This document shows positions 8,542 through 17,100 of a DNA stretch of 64,000 nt, piece after piece (the first letter of the stretch is position 1; each line of letters starts with the position of its first letter). The notes below the pieces were generated by a model that had not been told where the DNA came from, searched no databases, and saw only the letters and a list, made by a program, of their open reading frames with translations. Both the position numbers and the translations under genes were made by a program. The DNA comes from Pseudomonas sp. SID14000 (GTDB lineage Bacteria > Pseudomonadota > Gammaproteobacteria > Pseudomonadales > Pseudomonadaceae): assembly GCF_002165135.1 (NCBI RefSeq), contig NZ_NFZQ01000007.1, positions 124,001-188,000 on the forward strand, given 5' to 3'.

Positions 8542-10419
8542 ATGAGTCACTCCTCGCAATTCACCTTGCTCGGCAAGCGGCGTTTCCTGCCGTTTTTCAT
8601 CACCCAGTCGCTGGGTGCCTTCAACGACAACCTGTTCAAGCAGTCGCTGATCCTGGCGATCCTGTTCAAGCTCAGCCTGGGCGACGGTGACCGTTCGATC
8701 TGGGTCAACCTGTGCGCCCTGCTGTTCATCCTGCCGTTCTTCCTGTTTTCGGCGCTGGGCGGGCAGTTTGGCGAGAAGTTCGCCAAGGACGCGCTGATCC
8801 GGGCGATCAAGCTGGCCGAGATCGTGATCATGGCGGTCGGTGCGCTCGGCTTCATCACCAACCACCTGGCTCTGATGCTGGTGGCGCTGTTCGGCATGGG
8901 TACCCACTCGGCGCTGTTCGGCCCGGTGAAGTACTCGATCCTGCCGCAGGCCCTGCGCGAGGAAGAACTGGTCGGCGGTAACGGACTGGTGGAAACCGGT
9001 ACCTTCCTGGCCATTCTCGCCGGCACTATCGGCGCCGGGGTGATGATGTCGGCCGACAGCTATGCCGCCGTGGTGGCCGGCGGCGTGGTCGGTACCGCCG
9101 TGCTGGGCTATCTGGCCAGCCGCTGGATCCCACGGGCCGCTGCCGCCTCACCGCAAATGCCGCTGGACTGGAACATCTTCAGGCAGTCGTGGGCGATCCT
9201 GCGCATGGGCCTGGGGCAGCCGCCGGCGGTGTCGCGCTCGATCGTAGGCAACTCGTGGTTCTGGTTCGTCGGTGCCATCTACCTCACGCAGATTCCGGCC
9301 TACGCCAAGGACTGGCTGCACGGTGATGGCACGGTGGTGACCCTGGTTTTGACCTTGTTCTCGGTGGGGATCGCCCTGGGTTCGCTGCTGTGCGAGCGGC
9401 TGAGCGGGCGCAAGGTGGAAATCGGCCTGGTGCCGTTTGGCTCGTTCGGCCTGAGCCTGTTCGGCCTGCTGTGGTGGTGGCACTCCGGCGATGTGCCGGC
9501 TGCGGCGGCGCCACACGATTGGCTGGCGCTGTTGGGCATGGGCCAGGCCTGGTGGATCCTGCTGTCGATCGTCGGCCTTGGGGTGTTCGGCGGCTTCTAT
9601 ATCGTGCCGCTGTATGCACTGATCCAGGCTCGCACGGCCGAAGACCAGCGCGCCCGGGTGATCGCTGCCAACAACATTCTCAATGCCCTGTTCATGGTGG
9701 TGTCGGCAGTGCTCACCATCATCCTGCTGGGTCTGGCCGAGCTGAGCATCCCGCAGCTGTTCCTGGTGGTGTCGCTGCTCAACATCGCGGTCAATGCCTA
9801 TATCTTCAGGATCGTGCCCGAGTTCACCATGCGCTTCCTGATCTGGCTGCTCAGCCATTCTATGTACCGCGTGCAGCATCGCGACCTCGAGCGTATCCCC
9901 GACGAAGGCGCGGCACTGCTGGTGTGCAATCACGTGTCGTTCGTCGATGCGCTGCTGCTGGGCGGGGCGATCCGCCGGCCGATTCGCTTCGTCATGTACT
10001 ACAAGATCTACAACCTACCGGTGCTCAACTTCGTGTTCCGCACCGCAGGCGCCATCCCGATTGCCGGGCGCAACGAAGACATGGCCATCTACGAACGTGC
10101 ATTCGCGCGCATTGCCGAGTATCTGGCCGATGGCGAGCTGGTGTGCATCTTCCCCGAAGGCAAGCTGACCGGGGACGGCGAAATCGATGTGTTCAAGGGT
10201 GGCGTCAACCGCATACTCGAAGAAACCCCGGTGCCGGTAATTCCATTGGCCTTGCAGGGGTTGTGGGGCAGCTTCTTCAGCCGTGACCCGGCCAAGGGCT
10301 TTTTCAAGCGCCTGTGGTCGCGGGTGACCATCGTGGCGGGCGCCGCCATCCCGGTAGAGGCGGCGCAGCCAGAGGCGTTGCGTGAGCAGGTCAGCCGCTT
10401 GCGCGGCAACCTGCGCTAG
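8542..10419 (+). CDS. LplT-like MFS flippase fused to 1-acyl-glycerol-3-phosphate acyltransferase
   Basis: A 625-residue fusion. Residues about 1-420 are an MFS domain of the lysophospholipid transporter (LplT) kind, with the characteristic FNDNLFKQ near the N-terminus. Residues about 430-620 are a PlsC-type acyltransferase with NHVSFVD (catalytic His about 464 in an H-x4-D motif) and FPEGKLTGDGE. The likely role is import and re-acylation of lysophospholipids at the inner membrane, as in Aas/LplT, but without the acyl-ACP synthetase domain of Aas. An AAGGAC ribosome site precedes ATG 8542. Confidence 0.87.
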   Translation: MSHSSQFTLLGKRRFLPFFITQSLGAFNDNLFKQSLILAILFKLSLGDGDRSIWVNLCALLFILPFFLFSALGGQFGEKFAKDALIRAIKLAEIVIMAVGALGFITNHLALMLVALFGMGTHSALFGPVKYSILPQALREEELVGGNGLVETGTFLAILAGTIGAGVMMSADSYAAVVAGGVVGTAVLGYLASRWIPRAAAASPQMPLDWNIFRQSWAILRMGLGQPPAVSRSIVGNSWFWFVGAIYLTQIPAYAKDWLHGDGTVVTLVLTLFSVGIALGSLLCERLSGRKVEIGLVPFGSFGLSLFGLLWWWHSGDVPAAAAPHDWLALLGMGQAWWILLSIVGLGVFGGFYIVPLYALIQARTAEDQRARVIAANNILNALFMVVSAVLTIILLGLAELSIPQLFLVVSLLNIAVNAYIFRIVPEFTMRFLIWLLSHSMYRVQHRDLERIPDEGAALLVCNHVSFVDALLLGGAIRRPIRFVMYYKIYNLPVLNFVFRTAGAIPIAGRNEDMAIYERAFARIAEYLADGELVCIFPEGKLTGDGEIDVFKGGVNRILEETPVPVIPLALQGLWGSFFSRDPAKGFFKRLWSRVTIVAGAAIPVEAAQPEALREQVSRLRGNLR

Positions 10420-10428
10420 GGGAGGGGG

Positions 10429-10746
10429 TTAGCTGGCGCTGACTTTCAGGCCGACCAGGCCGGTAACGATCAGCGCCACGCTGGCCAGGCGTACCAAGGC
10501 CATGGACTCACCGAACAGGATGATGCCGGCGATCACCGTGCCGACGGCGCCGACTCCGGTCCAGATGGCATAGGCGGTGCCCAGCGGCAGCTCTTTCATG
10601 GCCAGGCCCAGCAGGCCCAGGCTGATGGCCATGGCGGCGACGGTGAGTACGGTGGGCAGTGGCTTGCTGAAACCGTCGGTGTATTTCAGGCCGACGGCCC
10701 AGCCGACTTCGAACAGGCCGGCGAAAAACAGGATGACCCAGGACAT
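10429..10746 (-). CDS. gdx: SMR-family guanidinium exporter Gdx (SugE)
   Basis: The 105-residue protein has four membrane helices. It has the small-multidrug-resistance active-site Glu in [14 protein letters not shown] (Glu13) and the conserved [12 protein letters not shown] loop. SugE-type SMR proteins export guanidinium in exchange for protons. The assignment is strengthened by a two-hairpin guanidine-II riboswitch in its leader (10773-10821). A GGAG ribosome site lies between the riboswitch and ATG 10746. The older name is sugE. Confidence 0.93.
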   Translation of the reverse strand: MSWVILFFAGLFEVGWAVGLKYTDGFSKPLPTVLTVAAMAISLGLLGLAMKELPLGTAYAIWTGVGAVGTVIAGIILFGESMALVRLASVALIVTGLVGLKVSAS

Positions 10747-10772
10747 GGTACGTCTCCATCGTTGTAAATGAT

Positions 10773-10821
10773 GGGGCCGTCCCCGGAGTGGTCACGCGGT
10801 GCGTCGTGAGGTCGTCCTCAC
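10773..10821 (-). promoter_or_regulatory. Guanidine-II (mini-ykkC) riboswitch
   Basis: Read on the minus strand, the first hairpin is GTGAGG-ACGA-CCTCAC (10821-10806) and the second is GGGG-ACGG-CCCC (10784-10773). They are 21 bases apart. Both loops match the ACGR tetraloop that defines guanidine-II riboswitches, and the second hairpin ends 26 bases before the gdx start codon. In this class ligand binding frees the ribosome site. The downstream SugE/Gdx gene is the canonical target. Confidence 0.92.
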
Positions 10822-10867
10822 AGTGGGTGCCATGGTGCACATATGCAGCCCTCTGGGCAAGCTTGTG

Positions 10868-10966
10868 CGGGCCTCTTCGCGGGTAAACCCGCTCCCACAG
10901 GAATCTCCACAATTTTCATGCCTGTGCAGTACCTGTGGGAGCGGGTTCACCCGCGAAAGGGCCGGC
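10868..10966. repeat. REP pair, inverted
   Basis: GGGCCTCTTCGCGGGTAAAC and the facing GGGTTCACCCGCGAAAGGGC are separated by about 40 bases. Located between the gdx leader and the rdgC 3' end. Confidence 0.88.
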
Positions 10967-11013
10967 ACTGCCAAAAAATCACTTCAAGGCCAGCACCGGC
11001 ATTTCAAAACACA

Positions 11014-11934
11014 TCAGACCCCTTGCGGAATCTCCTCGCCACCCAGCGCCTCGAACAGCACCGGCAGGAATTCGGCAAAGGTCATCATCATCAACTGGAA
11101 GCTGGCATCGAACTGCTGGGCAGCCTCATCGCCACCGTCCTGCTCGGCCTGCTCCTGCAGCAGCTCTTCGAACTTCAGGCGCTTGATCACCATCTTGTCA
11201 TCCAGGATGAACGACAGCTTGTCCTGCCAGGCCAAGGCCAGCTGGGTGACCACCTTGCCAGTGCTCAGGTGCAGCTGGATTTCCTCGCCGGTCAGGTCCT
11301 GGCGCTTGCAGCGCACGATGCCGCCATCTTCGGCGGTGTCGCGCAGTTCGCACTCGTCCAGCACATAGAAGCCTTCGGCAGCCTCTTGCGACTTGACCCA
11401 TTCGGTCATGGTGGCAACCGGTGCGATTTTCACGGTGGCCGGGCGCACCGGCAGCGAGCCCATCACTTCACGCAGGGTAGACAGCAGGTCTTCGGCACGC
11501 TTGGCGCTGGCCGAGTTGACCAGGATCATGCCCAGGCGCGGGGCGATGGCGGCGAAGATCATCGAGCGGCGGATGAACGCGCGCGGCAGGAAGGCCTGGA
11601 TGATCTCGTCCTTGATCTGGTCGCGTTCCTTTTTATAGACCTTGCGCATCTGCTCGGTCTCGATCTCTTCGACCTTTTCCTTCACTGCGTCGTTGACCAC
11701 GCTGCTGGGCAGTATGCGTTCTTCCTTGCGCGCGGCAATCAGCAGGTACTCGCCGCTGACATGCACCAGGGGAGCGTCTTCGCCCTTGCCGAACGGCGCG
11801 ACGAAACCATAGGTGGTCAGCTCCTGGCTGGCGCAGGGGCGGGCCGGCTTGCTGGCCAGGGCCGCTTCCAGCGCTTCAGGCTCGAACGGGACTTCCTGGG
11901 TCAGGCGGTAGGTCAGCAGGTTCTTGAACCACAT
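11014..11934 (-). CDS. rdgC: Recombination-associated protein RdgC
   Basis: The 306-residue protein begins [13 protein letters not shown], the family signature start. It contains [25 protein letters not shown] and [20 protein letters not shown] blocks typical of RdgC. RdgC forms ring-shaped dimers on DNA and restrains RecA. The length matches the family. The start is ATG 11934; a longer frame to 11970 is not needed. In P. aeruginosa rdgC is, from memory, next to fkpA, whereas here about 22 kb separate them. Confidence 0.95.
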   Translation of the reverse strand: MWFKNLLTYRLTQEVPFEPEALEAALASKPARPCASQELTTYGFVAPFGKGEDAPLVHVSGEYLLIAARKEERILPSSVVNDAVKEKVEEIETEQMRKVYKKERDQIKDEIIQAFLPRAFIRRSMIFAAIAPRLGMILVNSASAKRAEDLLSTLREVMGSLPVRPATVKIAPVATMTEWVKSQEAAEGFYVLDECELRDTAEDGGIVRCKRQDLTGEEIQLHLSTGKVVTQLALAWQDKLSFILDDKMVIKRLKFEELLQEQAEQDGGDEAAQQFDASFQLMMMTFAEFLPVLFEALGGEEIPQGV

Positions 11935-12102
11935 GAGGGGCAATCTCTCCTTAATGCATAAGGCGCGCATTATTCTCCGAGCGGTGCTCTCAGGCCAACC
12001 CTGTCGGAGTGCCAGTAGCGGTTGCTGGACGTAAAGATGCGCGTAGCAACGCTAGGTCTTTGAAAGGCATGAGTTTTTTTTTGAAAAAAGTTTAAAAAGT
12101 GC

Positions 12103-12131
12103 TTGCCAGGATACGGGGCCGCCCGTAGAAT
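12103..12131 (+). promoter_or_regulatory. Sigma-70 promoter of tRNA unit 1
   Basis: TTGCCA (12103-12108) and TAGAAT (12126-12131) have exact 17-base spacing. A GC-rich GCGCGCC discriminator follows, as is typical of stringently controlled stable-RNA promoters. Confidence 0.75.
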
Positions 12132-12151
12132 GCGCGCCACACCGAGACGAA

Positions 12152-12227
12152 GGGTGATTAGCTCAGCCGGGAGAGCATCTGCCTTACAAGCAGAGGGTCG
12201 GCGGTTCGATCCCGTCATCACCCACCA
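12152..12227 (+). tRNA. tRNA-Val(TAC), copy 1
   Basis: The 76-nt cloverleaf has acceptor stem GGGTGAT pairing with ATCACCC, TAC anticodon in CTGCCTTACAAGCAG, T-loop GGTTCGATCC, and an encoded CCA. It is identical to the copy at 12488. Confidence 0.97.
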
Positions 12228-12240
12228 CTCGATGTTTAGC

Positions 12241-12317
12241 GCAGCGGTAGTTCAGTCGGTTAGAATACCGGCCTGTCACGCCGGGGGTCGCGGGTTCGAG
12301 TCCCGTCCGCTGCGCCA
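12241..12317 (+). tRNA. tRNA-Asp(GTC), copy 1
   Basis: The 77-nt cloverleaf has acceptor GCAGCGG pairing with CCGCTGC, anticodon GTC in CCGGCCTGTCACGCCGG, T-loop GGTTCGAGTCC, G discriminator and encoded CCA. It is 13 bases downstream of tRNA-Val in the same transcript. Confidence 0.97.
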
Positions 12318-12360
12318 TATTTCACTTCCAGGGCCTACTGAACACCCGGAAGTTACAAAG

Positions 12361-12387
12361 AAAGCGACCTTAGGGTCGCTTTTTTTG
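12361..12387 (+). terminator. Intrinsic terminator of tRNA unit 1
   Basis: AAAGCGACC-TTAG-GGTCGCTTT followed by a run of T. Confidence 0.92.
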
Positions 12388-12438
12388 TGCCTGCGATTTG
12401 GTGGTTTGCCGAAATTTGCAAAAAGTTGGATAAGTGCT

Positions 12439-12467
12439 TGCCAGAGCGCCAAGTCGCCCGTAGAATG
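12439..12467 (+). promoter_or_regulatory. Sigma-70 promoter of tRNA unit 2
   Basis: TTGCCA (12439-12444) and TAGAAT (12462-12467) again have 17-base spacing and the same discriminator. The second unit therefore has its own promoter; the spacer sequence differs from unit 1. Confidence 0.75.
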
Positions 12468-12487
12468 CGCGCCACACCGAGAGACAT

Positions 12488-12563
12488 GGGTGATTAGCTC
12501 AGCCGGGAGAGCATCTGCCTTACAAGCAGAGGGTCGGCGGTTCGATCCCGTCATCACCCACCA
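12488..12563 (+). tRNA. tRNA-Val(TAC), copy 2
   Basis: Identical 76-nt sequence to copy 1, displaced by 336 bases. Confidence 0.97.
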
Positions 12564-12576
12564 CTCGATGTTTAGC

Positions 12577-12653
12577 GCAGCGGTAGTTCAGTCGGTTAGA
12601 ATACCGGCCTGTCACGCCGGGGGTCGCGGGTTCGAGTCCCGTCCGCTGCGCCA
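12577..12653 (+). tRNA. tRNA-Asp(GTC), copy 2
   Basis: Identical 77-nt sequence to copy 1, displaced by 336 bases. Confidence 0.97.
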
Positions 12654-12693
12654 TATTTCACTTCCAGGGCCTACTGAACACCCGGAAGTTACG

Positions 12694-12722
12694 AAAAAAG
12701 CGACCTTAGGGTCGCTTTTTTT
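12694..12722 (+). terminator. Intrinsic terminator of tRNA unit 2
   Basis: Same GCGACC-TTAG-GGTCGC hairpin as unit 1, followed by a T run. The A run on the left side may also make it act on the minus strand, downstream of the AraC/GyrI gene. Confidence 0.92.
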
Positions 12723-12735
12723 GTTTCTGCTTGTA

Positions 12736-13716
12736 CTACAGGGCCTTTACGGGAATGCAGATATCGCAGCTGAACTCACCCGTTTGAGGATTGAATGCCG
12801 TCGCTGCATAAAACCTCTCAAAACACGGCCGGTCGTCACATTGCAGGCCGTTGGACGGTATCCACTCGCGGATCAGCCGCGTCCAGGCGTCAGCTATGTT
12901 CTCCACCTTCCCTTTGAAGCTCGAAACCGCATAGCGACCACCCGGCAGGGTCTGAATGTCTGCCTGACCGCTGGTGACAAAATCGGCTGGTACCTCAACG
13001 CAAGCATCATAGCGGCACTTGTTGGCTGGCGTGATGGACGGATCGTCATAACCGATTCCGAAGCAAGCTCCTTCGCTGAAGCCGTGTGAGTGCATCCATG
13101 GCGCCATTGTGCCGCGCCAGAATTCGCCGATCGCGGGGCCGTAGGGACCGATCAAACGCTGGTATGCGACTCGCGTTCTAGGTAAGTCGATGATGCGAAC
13201 ATTCATGGCGGTATCCTTTGCCGACCGATAAGAGACGACAGAATCACCGAACGCAGTCTCGTGTGTCTGATTCATATTGCTGAAGGCCTGACCAGGATTG
13301 CTCTCTCCCTCAGCGGGGTGCTGCCCGATGGCGGCCACCAGTGCTGCCGCTCGGTGGGGAGTGTTGGCCCGCCAGTCCGATGGCGTACAGCCAAACTTGA
13401 GTTTGAAGGCCCGCGCGAATGCCTCACCCGAATTGAAGCCAGTAGCCAGGGCGGTCTCCAGCACTGTTTCGTAGCTGCCGCAGGAAAGACGGAGTGCTGC
13501 TTTCTCCAGCCGTCTGCGCCGGATGTAGTTGCCCAGGGTCTCGCCCATCCATGCAGCGAAAATCCGGTGAAAATGAAAGCGCGAAAAATTGGCAATTTCG
13601 GCTAATTCCGCGCCATCCAACGGTTGCTCCAGGTGAGCATCGATATAGTTGAGTACACGATTCATGCGTCGTGTGTACTCAGCGCGGGATGCCTGAGCGG
13701 CAGGTTCGGTCGTCAT
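12736..13716 (-). CDS. AraC-family regulator with GyrI-like effector domain
   Basis: The 326-residue protein has an N-terminal double helix-turn-helix (about residues 15-115, with FSRFHFHRIFAAWMGETLG and FNSGEAFARAFKLKFGCTP). It is joined to a C-terminal GyrI/SOUL-like domain (about 170-325, with PGGRYAVSSFKG and SCDICIPV). This arrangement is that of the Rob/SbmC group, where the C-terminal domain binds small hydrophobic ligands. The target genes are unknown. It is convergent with tRNA unit 2. Confidence 0.88.
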   Translation of the reverse strand: MTTEPAAQASRAEYTRRMNRVLNYIDAHLEQPLDGAELAEIANFSRFHFHRIFAAWMGETLGNYIRRRRLEKAALRLSCGSYETVLETALATGFNSGEAFARAFKLKFGCTPSDWRANTPHRAAALVAAIGQHPAEGESNPGQAFSNMNQTHETAFGDSVVSYRSAKDTAMNVRIIDLPRTRVAYQRLIGPYGPAIGEFWRGTMAPWMHSHGFSEGACFGIGYDDPSITPANKCRYDACVEVPADFVTSGQADIQTLPGGRYAVSSFKGKVENIADAWTRLIREWIPSNGLQCDDRPCFERFYAATAFNPQTGEFSCDICIPVKAL

Positions 13717-13879
13717 AATGCGGAGACAATATTCTCAGATCAAAAAGCAGTGGCTCAGTAGTGTGAGCTGAGTAAACCTCTTCCAGCATTGAAAATGCCA
13801 GTCTTCCCGCTGCCATGATAGCGAATGTGCTCCAGCATGGCGCCAGAGTGCCCGCGTGTGCCATTGCATGGTGCACTGC

Positions 13880-13984
13880 CTGTGCCGGCCTCTTCGCGGG
13901 CAAGTCCGCTACCATAGGTGCAGCACCGCTCTCCGGCTTTGCGATATCCCTGTGGGAGCGGGCATGCCCGCGAAAGAGCGGCAC
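13880..13984. repeat. REP pair, inverted (diverged)
   Basis: CCGGCCTCTTCGCGGGCAAG with a degenerate end (CCGCTACCATAGG) faces GGGAGCGGGCATGCCCGCGA. It fills most of the space between the AraC/GyrI gene and the nas promoter. I see no gene in 13717-13987. Confidence 0.8.
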
Positions 13985-13987
13985 AGC

Positions 13988-14005
13988 TGGCCCATAAATT
14001 GCTGT
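13988..14005 (+). promoter_or_regulatory. Candidate sigma-54 promoter of the nitrate reductase gene
   Basis: TGGCCCATAAATTGCTGT has GG (13989-13990), ten bases, then GC (14001-14002). This fits the -24/-12 consensus TGGCAC-N5-TTGC with the invariant doublets intact. Transcription would start near 14013. Sigma-54 with NtrC is the expected control for nitrate assimilation. Confidence 0.65.
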
Positions 14006-14012
14006 ATCACCT

Positions 14013-14109
14013 GCATCAAGGGCTATCAACGTCGACAGCCCACGCATCTCACGACAACGGCGCCGTGTTGCCCCGCTTGCAAAGCAAGCCAGGCAGCCGG
14101 CGCCTTTTT
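14013..14109 (+). promoter_or_regulatory. NasT/ANTAR-type antitermination leader of nas
   Basis: Hairpin 1 (14020-14041) has stem GGGCT/AGCCC, an A-C mismatch, TC/GA, and loop AACGTC. Hairpin 2 (14050-14067) has stem CACGAC/GCCGTG with one A-C mismatch and loop AACGGC. Both six-base loops have A at position 1 and G at position 4, the ANTAR rule. Hairpin 2 shares bases 14059-14065 with the 5' arm of a terminator-like stem: GGCGCCG pairs with CGGCGCC at 14098-14104, encloses a small GCTTGC-AAA-GCAAGC hairpin, and is followed by TTTTT. The two folds exclude each other. Confidence 0.68.
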
Positions 14110-14132
14110 GCGTTTCCCACAGGAGCCCGCCC

Positions 14133-17100
14133 ATGACCAACAGCGAAGTGCGCAGCGTCTGCCCCTACTGCGGCGTCGGTTGCGGCATCGTCATGAGCGT
14201 TGCCGATGGCAAGGTCGGCAAGATCGGCGGCGACAAGCTGCACCCCAGCAACTTTGGCCGCCTGTGCACCAAAGGCCTCACCGCACACCTGCCGCTGACC
14301 GCCGCCGGACGCATGGAAGATGCCTATGTGCGCCAGCAGCGCAGCGAGCAGCCAGTGCGTACCGGTATCGACCAGGCCATCGCCGCTGCCGCCAGCCGCT
14401 TGCTCGGCATCATCGACCAGTACGGCCCGGACGCCGTGGCGCTGTACGTTTCCGGGCAACTTTCGCTGGAGGCCCAGTACCTGGCCAACAAGCTGGCCAA
14501 GGGCTTTATCCGCACTCGCCACATCGAGTCCAATTCGCGCCTGTGCATGGCCAGCGCCGGCAGCGGCTACAAGTTGTCGCTCGGTGCCGACGGGCCACCC
14601 GGCAGCTACCAGGATTTCGAGCACGCCGACGTATTCCTGGTGATCGGTGCCAACATGGCCGACTGTCACCCGATCCTGTTCCTGCGCCTGCTCGACCGGG
14701 TGAGGGCGGGCGCCAAGCTTATCGTCGTCGACCCGCGGCGCAGCGCCACCGCCGATAAGGCCGACCTGTTCCTGCAAGTGCGTCCCGGTAGCGACATGGC
14801 CTTGCTCAACGGCCTGCTGTACCTGTTGCAGCGTAACGGCCACACCAACCCCGACTTCATCGCCCGCCACACAGAAGGCTGGGACGAACTACCGGCTTTC
14901 CTCGACGACTACACCCCTGAACGCGTGGCCGCCATCACCGGGCTGGCCGAGTCCGACATCATCCGGGCCGCTGAGTGGATCGGCAGCGCCAGCAACTGGA
15001 TGAGTTGCTGGACCATGGGCCTGAACCAGAGCATCCATGGCACCTGGCACACGAATGCGATCTGCAATCTGCACCTGGCCACGGGCGCCATCTGCCGCCC
15101 CGGCAGCGGGCCGTTCTCGCTGACCGGCCAGCCCAATGCCATGGGTGGCCGCGAGATGGGCTACATGGGCCCAGGCCTGCCAGGCCAGCGCTCGGCGCTG
15201 GTAGCGCAAGACCGTGCCTTCGTCGAGCAGCAGTGGCAACTGGCACCGGGCAGCCTGCGCAGCGAAGGCGGCGAGGGTACGGTGGCGCTGTTCGAGCAGA
15301 TGAAAAGTGGCGAAGTGAAGGCCTGCTGGGTTATCTGCAGCAACCCGGTGGCCAGCGTCGCCAACCGTCAGCAAGTGATCGATGGCCTGCGCCAGGCCGA
15401 GTTGGTGATTACCCAGGATGCCTTCCTCGACACCGAGACCAACCGCTACGCCGACATCCTCCTGCCGGCCGCGCTGTGGGCCGAAGGCGAGGGTGTGATG
15501 ATCAACAGCGAGCGCAACCTCACCCTGATGCCACGCGCTGTCGAACCACCCGGGCAGAGCCTGCCTGATTGGCAGATCATCGCCCGGGTCGCCTGCGCCA
15601 TGGGCTACGCCGACGCCTTCGATTACCCCGATGCCGAAGCGGTGTACGAGGAGCTCCGCCGCTTCCACAACCCGGTGACCGGCTACGATCTGCGTGGCAT
15701 CGGCTATGCCGAACTGCGCGAACAGCCGCGCCAGTGGCCCTGCGCCCCGGGCCGCGACAACCCGCGCAGCCCGCTGCGATATTGCAACGACGGCAGCAGC
15801 CAGGCGCTGCTGCACGATGCCCAGGGCGAGTGCCCGGCGTTGGCCTTCCCGACCGCCAGCGGCAAGGCCCGTTTTTTCGCCCGGCCTTGGTTGCCGGCAG
15901 CGGAGCAGCCGGACGCCGATTACCCCATGGTGCTCAATACCGGCCGCGTACAGCACCAGTGGCACACCCTGACCAAGACCGGCAAGGTGCCGGCGCTGAA
16001 CAAGCTGGAGCCTGGCCCCTTCGTGGAGATCCACCGCGACGATGCCGCCCGTCTGGGCATCGCCGAAAAGGACCAGGTGGCCATCCGCTCCCGCCGTGGG
16101 CAGGCCGTGCTGCCCGTGCGAATCAGCGACCGGGTCATGCCGGGCAACTGCTTTGCCCCGTTTCACTGGAACGACCTGGTCGGCGAGCAGCTGGCGATCA
16201 ACGCCGTGACCTGCGATGCGGTCGACCCGCTGTCGCTGCAGCCGGCGTTCAAGCACTGTGCCGTGACCCTGGAGCGGGTTGCAGGCGAGCGGATCGAAGC
16301 CCTTGATCTGAACACTGCCATTCCGCCGACCGCCGCCCTGTCCCGTCTGCTTGGCCTGGACACCCTGCCAGCCCCGGTACTGCCCGATGCTGCGCTGGCG
16401 GCGCCACGGCACCAGGTATTGTGGGCCTCGCAGACCGGCAACGGTGAGTTGCTGGCCGAACGCTGTGCCGAGCGCCTGCGTGGTGCCGGCCTCGATGTGC
16501 AGCTCAGTTGCATGGACGCGGTCAGCCCGCGTCAGTTGCAGGGCGCCGCCAGCGTGGTGCTGATCGCCAGCACCTTTGGCGATGGCGATGCGCCCGACAG
16601 CGCGGCGGCGTTCTGGCACGCCTTGCAGGGGGAGGAGGGCGCCCACTGCGCCGAACTGCGCTATGCCGTACTGGCCCTCGGCGATTCCAGTTACAACCAG
16701 TTCTGCGGCTTTGGCCGCAAGCTTGACCAACGTCTGGCCGAACTGGGTGGGCGGCGCCTGCTGCAACGGGTGGACTGCGAGCCGGACTTCGACGACGCCT
16801 TCGCCGCCTGGCTCGATACGCTGTTGCCTACGCTGGGCAGTGCCGCTGCACCGCAACCGGTCACCGAGCCTGCGCCCGCGGCGGCTTACAGCAAGCAGCA
16901 ACCCTGGGCTGCCACCTTGCTGGAAAACCGCCTGCTCAACGGCCCGGGTGCCAGCAAGGAAACCCGTCAACTGGTGTTCGACCTGAGCGGCAGCGGCTTC
17001 ACCTATGCCGCGGGCGATGCCTTGGGCGTGTGGCCGCGCAACTGCCCGCAGCTGGTCGACGAACTGCTGGCGCTGATGCAGCTCGATAGCCAGACCATGG

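Noticed and set aside
12100..12730. tRNA genes as an attachment site of an integrated island
   Set aside because: No integrase gene or displaced tRNA 3' end was found. The repeat is a full tandem unit with its own promoter and terminator.
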